DNA of 7,065 nt, taken from contig JAENXI010000043.1 of NCBI GenBank assembly GCA_016649625.1, positions 1 through 7,065 of the forward strand, in the 5' to 3' direction. The stretch comes from Candidatus Bathyarchaeota archaeon (GTDB taxonomy: Archaea; Thermoproteota; Bathyarchaeia; Bathyarchaeales; Bathycorpusculaceae). Numbering within the stretch: the first letter of the stretch is position 1; each line of letters begins with the position of its first letter. The notes beneath the pieces were generated by a model. The model was not told the origin of the DNA. It did no database searches and saw only the letters and a program-made list of their open reading frames with translations. Made by a program: the position numbers and the translations under genes. Of this stretch, positions 1 through 5,010 are shown one piece after another.

Positions 1-225
1 TTACCTCAAGGAAGGCGTAAAGGTGTGGCACAAGCTTTGATGGATAGAGCTATTGTAGGAATGCTTCACTATAATGCAAAACAATGTTATCTGGAAGTTA
101 GAGCAACTAACCAGCCAGGGATCTTACTCTATAAGAAGTTAGGATTTGACATTACCCGTAATAGTCATGGATACTATTCAGATGGTGAAGATGCTTATAT
201 AATGAGTAAAAAACTTTTAAAATAA
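1..225 (+). CDS. rimI: RimI/Ard1-like N-acetyltransferase, 5'-truncated by the window edge
   Basis: This is the C-terminal 74 residues of a GNAT-family acetyltransferase, open at the left edge in frame 1 and ending in TAA at 223-225. The acetyl-CoA pyrophosphate-binding loop is visible at the start (QGRRKGVA, fitting Q/R-x-x-G-x-A). It is followed by the RimI-type signature LEVRATNQPGILLYKKLGF and by GYYSDGEDAYIM, which is typical of archaeal RimI/Ard1 proteins. Family members acetylate protein N-termini (ribosomal proteins in bacteria, broader substrates in archaea) in the cytoplasm. An internal GTG at 25 is not the true start, because reading in the same frame continues upstream through conserved family sequence. 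The gene converges on the small minus-strand gene at 252-431 with a 26-bp gap. The exact substrate cannot be told from this fragment, and RimI versus another archaeal N-acetyltransferase is a matter of naming. Confidence 0.9.
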   Translation, partial: LPQGRRKGVAQALMDRAIVGMLHYNAKQCYLEVRATNQPGILLYKKLGFDITRNSHGYYSDGEDAYIMSKKLLK

Positions 226-264
226 TTAAAAAAAATAAATATTCAAATATACTATTTTTTATTC
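226..264. terminator. T-rich bidirectional terminator between convergent genes
   Basis: The 26-bp gap between the rimI stop and the stop of the 59-residue gene, plus a few bases beyond, holds T-runs on both strands. On the plus strand there is a T6 run at 255-260. On the minus strand there is a T8 run, seen as A8 at 228-235. Archaeal termination commonly uses such T-tracts without a strong hairpin. A short palindrome, ATATT-CA-AATAT, lies between the two runs. The call is inferred from base composition and position only. Confidence 0.4.
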
Positions 265-431
265 CGTCTAAGCTCATCCTCTAATTCTTTAATTCGTTTC
301 TTTGGTTCTTCGTTTTCTGATTGTAAATCTTTAATCTGCGCATTAATATCTAAATCTTTTTTCTTTCTTTTTTCTCTATCAATAATTTTCTCATCCACCC
401 AAGGTGGTATTGTATTACTGCCCATACCCAT
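252..431 (-). CDS. Small 59-residue charged, coiled-coil-like protein of unknown function
   Basis: The frame opens with ATG at 431-429 and stops with TAG at 254-252. The start is well supported: GGTGAT (437-442 on the minus strand), a six-base match to the complement of the archaeal 16S 3' tail, lies 5 nt before the ATG. A TATA-like CTTTAAATTTA (462-472) sits where a transcript start around 441 would be expected. A second ATG two codons in (425) is possible. The protein begins MGMGSNTIPPWVDEKIIDRE and continues as a Lys/Glu-rich stretch (about residues 18-59) with leucines and isoleucines spaced like a coiled coil (DLDINAQIKDLQSE, then RIKELEDELRR). One proline at residue 43 would break the helix. 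There is no membrane segment, and no Cys pairs that would suggest zinc binding. I do not recognise the family. It could be a scaffold or partner protein, but nothing in the sequence says so. It converges with rimI and diverges from mgsA. Confidence 0.68.
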   Translation of the reverse strand: MGMGSNTIPPWVDEKIIDREKRKKKDLDINAQIKDLQSENEEPKKRIKELEDELRRNKK

Positions 432-436
432 TTTTA

Positions 437-472
437 ATCACCAATCAAAAATTTGCTTTCATAAATTTAAAG
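437..472 (-). promoter_or_regulatory. TATA-like box and Shine-Dalgarno site of the 59-residue gene
   Basis: Read on the minus strand, a TATA-like CTTTAAATTTA lies at 472-462. It is followed about 20 nt later by GGTGAT at 442-437, then five bases and the ATG at 431. The TATA centre near 467 predicts a transcript start around 441, so the leader would be very short and nearly all ribosome binding site. This is inferred from spacing rules for archaeal promoters. Confidence 0.5.
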
Positions 473-505
473 ATGGCGAAGGATAAGGAGTATAGAATTT
501 TAGCA

Positions 506-530
506 TTGTTTAAACAACATACTTTATAAA
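506..530 (+). promoter_or_regulatory. mgsA promoter: TATA box with a perfect 12-bp palindrome immediately upstream
   Basis: A strong TATA-like sequence, TTTATAAA (523-530), predicts a transcript start near 552, about 26 nt before the mgsA ATG. Immediately upstream, TTGTTTAAACAA (506-517) is a perfect 12-bp palindrome ending six bases before the TATA box, in the position of the BRE. A dyad there would suit a regulator that recruits or blocks TFB/TBP. The region is AT-rich, so a chance palindrome is possible. The promoter call is firmer than the operator call. Confidence 0.5.
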
Positions 531-577
531 AATATAAAAATCAATACTTAATATTGTAAAAGAAGGAACGACAATTA

Positions 578-1039
578 ATGAAAAGAAAAGAAATCATCAT
601 TGGCCAGAAAAAAAACATTGCTCTTGTTGCGCACGATAATAAAAAAGAGAATTTACTTGAATGGGTTAGATTTAACAAAAACACTCTGCAGAAACATAAA
701 TTATTTGCCACAGGTACAACAGGCAAATTACTTGAAGATGAACTTGATTCAAAAATTACAATTTTCGAAAGCGGACCTCTAGGTGGAGATCAACAAGTTG
801 GTTCTCGAATTAGCGAAGGAAAAATCGACTTTTTAATCTTTTTTTGGGATCCTTTGGAATCTCAATCACATGATCCTGATGTTAAAGCTTTGTTACGCAT
901 GGCTGTGGTTTGGAATATACCTACTGCATGCAATCGAGCTTCTGCTGATTTTCTTATTTCATCACCTTTAATGAGTCAAAAGTATTCTCGAAGTCTACCT
1001 AATTATAATGATTATAGACAAAGACTCAAAAAATCTTAA
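578..1039 (+). CDS. mgsA: Methylglyoxal synthase
   Basis: This 153-residue protein converts dihydroxyacetone phosphate to methylglyoxal and phosphate, a bypass of lower glycolysis used when sugar phosphates accumulate. It is full length (E. coli MgsA is 152 residues). The family core aligns without gaps to remembered E. coli sequence, so catalytic and binding residues carry the same numbers: H19, the general base D71 in GPLGGDQQVG, D91 in FFWDPL, H98 and D101 in SHDPDVKALLR. The phosphate-binding ATGTTGK (44-50) and the ISEGKIDFLIFFWDP block are intact. The ATG is preceded by AGAAGGAAC (561-569), a weak Shine-Dalgarno, and by a TATA box at 523-530. It stands alone, diverging from the 59-residue gene and converging on rqcH. 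MgsA is widespread in bacteria and patchy in archaea, so ancestral transfer from bacteria is a reasonable inference. No partner glyoxalase gene is visible in the window. Confidence 0.96.
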   Translation: MKRKEIIIGQKKNIALVAHDNKKENLLEWVRFNKNTLQKHKLFATGTTGKLLEDELDSKITIFESGPLGGDQQVGSRISEGKIDFLIFFWDPLESQSHDPDVKALLRMAVVWNIPTACNRASADFLISSPLMSQKYSRSLPNYNDYRQRLKKS

Positions 1040-1170
1040 CAATTCGGATTTTTCTTATGAAAATATAAAAGTTAATGAAAATGTCTCTGCATAAAAGCAC
1101 ATATAAAAATTTTGAGTATAAATTAATTGTTACAGAATTATAAATAATCACAATTAGATAGAAGGATAGA
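1040..1170. other. Convergent intergenic region between mgsA and rqcH
   Basis: This is 131 bp of very AT-rich sequence between two stop codons. A T5 run (1049-1053) just after the mgsA stop could serve as its terminator. A 7-bp inverted repeat, TAATTGT (1124-1130) with ACAATTA (1150-1156) and a 19-nt loop, lies nearer the rqcH end. I see no convincing coding frame or RNA gene. Confidence 0.4.
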
Positions 1171-3219
1171 TTAATCCTTAGCGATTCTACCTTTTGTATA
1201 AGGAATAAAGGCTCTTATCTGCTCAATTGATGTTTTAGGAGTTGTTTCTCGCATTTTTTTGGGAAGTTTCAATATTAAAGAGCGCATAACTTTTGTTAGC
1301 AGATCTTTTCCTTTTAAGTCACCTGGAATGATAATAACATAATAGTTCGTAAGTTTTTTTACAGAATTCAAGGGACCACCTATAAATGAAAAATCGTTAT
1401 CTTCTTTGATAAGACCAATTGCGAGTTTAAGCGGCATATTTCTTAGCCAATTTCGTTTTCCAGTAACTACAAAACTTCCCTTGGAAACGTATTCGCCTGA
1501 AGGACCACCTTTGCTTAATTGAGAGGGTCTGACCCAATAAACATCTACTGATCCAGCCCCAACACGCCAGGCTCGAGATAGCGAAGCTGCAAATTCACCA
1601 GCTTCAGATATACTTTGTTCACTTGCAATCTGTCTATTAGTTTTTATTACAACAAAAGGTGCACCTGTTATATCAGCATGAAAAACTGGATCATCTGGGT
1701 CAGTATATTTTTTTATTAATACTTCATTGCTAACAGAGTCTTTACCTGCAACAACTAAAAGACCAGTTGAATCTTTAAACCAACGAAACTTTTCATACCA
1801 TTTTTTATTTTGTATTTTACTCTTTTCTAATTCTGTCAAAATTTGGTCAGGTTTTCCTTCAGTCACATCTTTGGTTTTCGTTAATATGGTCTTCAGTTCC
1901 TCTTGTTGATTTAAGGAATTCTTTAATGCTGAAATTGCGCCCACAGATTTTTGTTTTGATTTTTTCCTTAGATTATAATATTTTGCTGCATTCTCGAAAA
2001 GGGTGTTTCGCAAGTTTAATTTAAAATGTAACCCATCAACATAGATATTAGCTATAAGGTTCCGCGAATCAAAGGATTCCACTAAAGTAGCAGGCGTTTT
2101 CCCAGCTTTTTTAGCATCTAGCACTGCCCTAAACATGGTCGCCCATTCTTTGCCAACTCTATTAGTTACTGAAAAATAATCCAGCAACATTTGTATTTCT
2201 CCAGAATGAGAATATATTGCATCACCTAAAATCTTGTTGTTAAGAATACTTTTCTTTTCATCATCTAGCACTTGTTTTTGTTTAGAAATTATTCTTTCTA
2301 ATCTTTCAACTTCTTTCTCCAGCTTATTGACATGACCTCCGGCAATTGCTTTTTTATGGGCAGTATCTTTAAGATAAAATTGATCTATGACCTCATTAAA
2401 AGTTTTTAACAATTTGACGCTAAAATTTTTATAACGATTAAGCTCGAGAGGTATTGCATCTAAAAATTGGTCATCTTCATCTAAAATTAAACTTGGTTGA
2501 GTTTTAGACAAAGTTATAGCGGATAAAATATTTTGTATTGAGTTAAAAATAGCTTCAAAGTCAGAATCCTGAAGAGCATCACACAGCTTATTTTTTTCAA
2601 TATTGGCTCTTGATAGAATTTCTTCGGAGTAAAACCCACCAAATCCCAAAAGTCTAGCAATTGCCCTTACAACTTCAGTTTCTCCAAATTCAACTATTCC
2701 TTGCTTTATGTCTTCTTTTGTCATTTCAAAAGGATTTTTACTCCTTGATGGAGGAAACTCAAAAACTTCATTCCGAATAATATTCCTATCACGCATTCTT
2801 TTAAAGATCAAAGCTTGCAGAATTTTATTTTTTTCGTCTGTCAAAATTATATTGCCTTCCCCAAAAAGTTCCAGAATTAGTTTCCAATTACCTATTCTTT
2901 TTCGTAAATGAAGAAGCACTATTCGTTCGAATTTGTACTGTTCAATTTTATCTATCCAAGCACCACTCAAGTATTTTCTTAAGGCCATACAAAATCCTGG
3001 AGGAATCTTAGGGGGTTTTAGAACATAAGAAGTTAAATGAATACGTCTACCTGCTTCCATAACTAGTCTGAGTTGAGGACTATCCGTTTTATGCAGTTTA
3101 AGAATAATGGTTTTTTTATCATATTGATATATTTTATTAACTCTAGAGTTTACTATTACATCTTTCAGTTCCTGAACCAGTACTGCAATATCGACACTTG
3201 AAAACTCTTTTTTTTGCAA
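1171..3219 (-). CDS. rqcH: RqcH/NEMF-family ribosome-associated quality control protein (NFACT family)
   Basis: This 682-residue protein matches archaeal RqcH, relative of eukaryotic NEMF/Rqc2 and bacterial RqcH. These bind the split large ribosomal subunit carrying a stalled peptidyl-tRNA and add C-terminal tails (alanine in bacterial and archaeal systems) that mark the peptide for degradation. Domains in order: NFACT-N (about 5-160, with RLVMEAGRRIHLT, PPGFCMALRKYL and ELFGEGNIILTD), a helix-hairpin-helix region (about 180-240, with LLGFGGFYSEE), a long coiled coil (about 285-450), and NFACT-R (about 473-600, with WYEKFRWF, HADITGAPFVVIK, SRAWRVGAGSVDVYWV, GPSGEYVSKGSFVVTGKRNW). The C-terminal IRAFIPYTKGRI is also family-like. 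The tRNA-contacting Asp-Arg of RqcH appears as E98-R99. The start is TTG (3219) with AGGAG eight bases upstream. An in-frame stop precedes it, and the first in-frame ATG is residue 54 inside NFACT-N. Its TATA box is near 3258-3268. Confidence 0.94.
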   Translation of the reverse strand: MQKKEFSSVDIAVLVQELKDVIVNSRVNKIYQYDKKTIILKLHKTDSPQLRLVMEAGRRIHLTSYVLKPPKIPPGFCMALRKYLSGAWIDKIEQYKFERIVLLHLRKRIGNWKLILELFGEGNIILTDEKNKILQALIFKRMRDRNIIRNEVFEFPPSRSKNPFEMTKEDIKQGIVEFGETEVVRAIARLLGFGGFYSEEILSRANIEKNKLCDALQDSDFEAIFNSIQNILSAITLSKTQPSLILDEDDQFLDAIPLELNRYKNFSVKLLKTFNEVIDQFYLKDTAHKKAIAGGHVNKLEKEVERLERIISKQKQVLDDEKKSILNNKILGDAIYSHSGEIQMLLDYFSVTNRVGKEWATMFRAVLDAKKAGKTPATLVESFDSRNLIANIYVDGLHFKLNLRNTLFENAAKYYNLRKKSKQKSVGAISALKNSLNQQEELKTILTKTKDVTEGKPDQILTELEKSKIQNKKWYEKFRWFKDSTGLLVVAGKDSVSNEVLIKKYTDPDDPVFHADITGAPFVVIKTNRQIASEQSISEAGEFAASLSRAWRVGAGSVDVYWVRPSQLSKGGPSGEYVSKGSFVVTGKRNWLRNMPLKLAIGLIKEDNDFSFIGGPLNSVKKLTNYYVIIIPGDLKGKDLLTKVMRSLILKLPKKMRETTPKTSIEQIRAFIPYTKGRIAKD

Positions 3220-3227
3220 AAAGATAG

Positions 3228-3268
3228 CTCCTTATTTTAGTTTCTTATGTTAGTTGTACTATAAAATT
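3228..3268 (-). promoter_or_regulatory. rqcH promoter and ribosome binding site (supports the TTG start)
   Basis: Read on the minus strand, a TATA-like AATTTTATAGT lies at 3268-3258, predicting a transcript start near 3237. AGGAG follows at 3232-3228, eight bases before the TTG at 3219. This places a good Shine-Dalgarno in a short leader and supports the non-ATG start. Confidence 0.55.
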
Positions 3269-3540
3269 AGTTCTTTTCTTTGGAAAAAAATGTCATAACA
3301 AACATAGATTTATTAACGAAAGAAAGCCACGCAGACAATAATAGTTAAAATTACATTTATTTTTTGTCAACAACTCTTCCATAATCTTTCTAGCTACTTT
3401 GAGATAATCAAGAAGACTTATTTTTTACTTTGAGTTATAAAAAAAGGAATGATTTCTTTTACTTAATAAATTCAAAGAATAAAAAAAAGTAATAAAGAGC
3501 GTTACATTCAGATATTTAGCGTAAATGGAACGATTGATCT
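3269..3540. other. Divergent intergenic region upstream of the PrsW-like gene
   Basis: The stretch between the rqcH promoter and the PrsW-like gene carries no coding frame I can support. It holds a 9-bp direct repeat, TACTTTGAG, at 3395-3403 and 3426-3434, with starts 31 bp apart (about three helical turns). The second copy runs into a TATA-like TTATAAAA (3435-3442). Nearer the gene, GATATTTAG (3511-3519) is centred 26 bp before the ATG at 3541, and no clear Shine-Dalgarno precedes that ATG. Together these fit a leaderless transcript. Both readings are inference from spacing in AT-rich DNA. Confidence 0.35.
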
Positions 3541-4107
3541 ATGGAAGACAATAAAATAATTCACACTCATAGACCTGATTTGAACGAGAAAGTCTTCTTT
3601 TTTGGTTGTGGAGTAACTATTAGTGTTCCACTTACGCTTTTTATATATCAATATACAGACGTATTATTAATTGGTCTTGACCCATTTATTATTGCTTTAT
3701 TTGCACGAGTAATTTTTGCCCCATTTATTGAAGAATTTGCAAAAGTATATCCACTATTTTATCGTCACGGCGAAACTGAAAGAGCTATTTTCAATTTATC
3801 ATTAATAGTCGGTTTGGGATTTGGAATTGTAGAATTATTCACATATATTTTTGTTTTAGAGGTACCATTAATTTACAGAATACCAGGCATTTTCTTTCAT
3901 CCTGCAAGTACTGCTATAACAGGTTACGGAATTGCTAAAAAAAGACCAATTCCATATTATTTAATTGCGGTTATGTTGCACTTGGCAAATAATTTTATCT
4001 CCTTAACAAACTCCAATCCCCTATTAGGATCAGTGTTAGTTGTTTCAGGATGTGTTTTTGTTGCGTGGTGGCTTAGAAAGGATACAAAAGAGGTCATGGT
4101 AAGTTAG
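3541..4107 (+). CDS. PrsW-family (CPBP-like) intramembrane protease
   Basis: This 188-residue polytopic membrane protein carries the four spaced motifs of the PrsW family of intramembrane endopeptidases. These are E64-E65-x-x-K68 (FIEEFAK), a helix ending GFGIVE (E98), H120 in RIPGIFFHPASTAITGYG, and H147 with N150/N151 in MLHLANN. In Bacillus, PrsW makes the first cut in the anti-sigma factor RsiW. Archaea lack that sigma system, so the substrate here is unknown. Hydrophobic segments lie at about 19-38, 41-62, 84-108, 113-132, 138-155 and 160-178, giving roughly six helices. The protein is near the short end for the family but holds all candidate catalytic residues. The start is the only sensible ATG. 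It has no clear Shine-Dalgarno, but a TATA-like box is centred 26 bp upstream, so the mRNA may be leaderless. It is followed after 137 bp by the EMC6-like gene on the same strand, which has its own promoter-like sequence. Confidence 0.8.
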   Translation: MEDNKIIHTHRPDLNEKVFFFGCGVTISVPLTLFIYQYTDVLLIGLDPFIIALFARVIFAPFIEEFAKVYPLFYRHGETERAIFNLSLIVGLGFGIVELFTYIFVLEVPLIYRIPGIFFHPASTAITGYGIAKKRPIPYYLIAVMLHLANNFISLTNSNPLLGSVLVVSGCVFVAWWLRKDTKEVMVS

Positions 4108-4167
4108 AGAACAAAAAGATTTGTTTAATACTAATTTCTTAATAGTTAATGGATTAGGTTTTATATC

Positions 4168-4232
4168 ATGGAATAGTTCCATAATACTTAAGTAATAACC
4201 TTTTAATTTAGACTTGAAATGTTGCTTTCAAG
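4168..4232 (+). promoter_or_regulatory. Promoter region of the EMC6-like gene with two short inverted repeats
   Basis: A TATA-like TTTTAATTTA (4201-4210) predicts a transcript start near 4231 and a leader of about 14 nt. An inverted repeat, CTTGAAA (4213-4219) with TTTCAAG (4226-4232) and a 6-nt loop, spans the interval between TATA and the predicted start, where a bound repressor would block polymerase. A second one, ATGGAA (4168-4173) with TTCCAT (4177-4182), lies upstream and could be the tail of the PrsW-like transcript or another site. Roles are inferred. Confidence 0.35.
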
Positions 4233-4244
4233 GATTGAAGTTCT

Positions 4245-4544
4245 ATGAAACCATTAGTTGCGATATATATAATAAGAGTAGGTTTGGGTGCGATTTCAGG
4301 AATAATAAGCGCTTTTGTAGCTTCTGTATCAAGTTCAACCGAATTAACAACTTTTCTTAATAGTTTGACAATAGCATTGGCAGTTTATTTATTGTCATAC
4401 TATGCTATCAAAACAAAGTTTTATAATAAGGTTGAAAAACAATCAAAAATTATGACCATGGGAATTGGAATATTCTTCATTTCATGGATAGTTTTTCTAG
4501 TACTCATTTATACTATTTTAATTGGTCCTGTAGCAGTTGTATAA
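4245..4544 (+). CDS. Small three-helix membrane protein, EMC6-like
   Basis: This 99-residue protein has three hydrophobic segments (about 5-27, 35-56 and 70-95) joined by a short basic loop (residues 57-69, KFYNKVEKQSKIM). The order of features resembles eukaryotic EMC6, a core subunit of the ER membrane protein complex that inserts membrane proteins. These are a first helix with an R-x3-L/G-AISG pattern, a short loop, a second helix ending in basic residues, then a T-x-G-I-G-x-F-F-x-x-W-I-x-F-x-x-L-I-Y third helix, comparable to TGGLIGGLFTYVLFWTFLY in human EMC6. Archaeal EMC6-like proteins have been proposed to work with YidC/Oxa1-family insertases. The match is from memory of short hydrophobic sequence, so it is a suggestion. 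It converges tail to tail with the 150-residue gene, with only 3 bp between stop codons. Confidence 0.5.
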   Translation: MKPLVAIYIIRVGLGAISGIISAFVASVSSSTELTTFLNSLTIALAVYLLSYYAIKTKFYNKVEKQSKIMTMGIGIFFISWIVFLVLIYTILIGPVAVV

Positions 4545-4547
4545 AAA

Positions 4548-5000
4548 CTATTTGTTTTTATTAGGATAAAAATTGGCTATTGTTGCCTGATTTTTGTCGT
4601 TCCTCACAGTCTCTATTGAAGTTTTTTCTTCTTTTTGGTTTTTTGGTTGAGGAACAGGAATATTCATTCTAATTATTACCCGCATGCATCCAGCCCAGGC
4701 TGAAAAGTAACCTCTATCATAGTCTCCATGAAGTCCATTACGTGTGTGTTCTAAAAATTCACGACGGTATTTATGAAGTTCCTCTGAGTCAGTAAAGTCA
4801 AATTTTGAAAAAAAGGAATATTCATCATTAATGTTTTTCTGTGAAAGATACATACCATATAATGCTTGATAATAGCCTTGATTCCATTCAGTTTTTTGCA
4901 TTTTTTCATTAATTCTTTCTAATTCTCTAATGCCTTCTGTAAATTTTCTTTTAACTAGAAGTTGAAAATATCTTGTAACTAAAGTCTTGGGCATTGGCAT
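4548..5000 (-). CDS. Conserved-looking soluble protein of unknown function, downstream of radA
   Basis: This 150-residue protein appears soluble and mainly helical. I do not recognise a named family. Residues about 5-110 look like a folded helical domain, with TRYFQLLVKRKFTEGIRELERI, a Tyr/Trp-rich centre (WNQGYYQALYGMYLSQK) and GDYDRGYFSAWAGCMRVIIR. Residues 112-150 are Pro/Lys/Asn-rich and look disordered, ending FYPNKNK. There is a single Cys (105), no metal-binding cluster and no signal peptide. The ATG at 5000 lies 10 bp after the radA stop codon. AGGT, which overlaps that stop codon, sits eight bases before the ATG, so translation is probably coupled and the two genes form an operon. 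A second ATG at 4994 is possible. Co-transcription suggests a recombination-linked role, but nothing in the protein proves that. The stop is 3 bp from that of the EMC6-like gene, and T-rich sequence lies inside each neighbour. Confidence 0.8.
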   Translation of the reverse strand: MPMPKTLVTRYFQLLVKRKFTEGIRELERINEKMQKTEWNQGYYQALYGMYLSQKNINDEYSFFSKFDFTDSEELHKYRREFLEHTRNGLHGDYDRGYFSAWAGCMRVIIRMNIPVPQPKNQKEEKTSIETVRNDKNQATIANFYPNKNK

Positions 5001-5010
5001 TTTGTTCTAC

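Noticed and set aside
473..529. 18-codon plus-strand frame (MAKDKEYRILALFKQHTL) ahead of mgsA
   Set aside because: Very short, overlaps the promoter elements of both neighbours and ends inside the mgsA TATA box, so it would lie upstream of the predicted transcript start.
541..726. Minus-strand 61-codon frame over the mgsA start
   Set aside because: It lies opposite a clear mgsA reading frame, has no Shine-Dalgarno, and its composition is that expected of an antisense frame.
600..782. Plus-strand 60-codon frame inside mgsA
   Set aside because: Out-of-frame shadow of mgsA with no family resemblance.
1727..1909. Plus-strand 60-codon frame inside rqcH (and a similar one at 2708-2911)
   Set aside because: Antisense shadows of the NFACT coding sequence with no start signals.
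3525..3554. 9-codon upstream frame overlapping the PrsW-like start
   Set aside because: Would be a uORF only if the transcript begins well upstream. The TATA-like box at 3511-3519 argues that transcription starts at the gene's own ATG.
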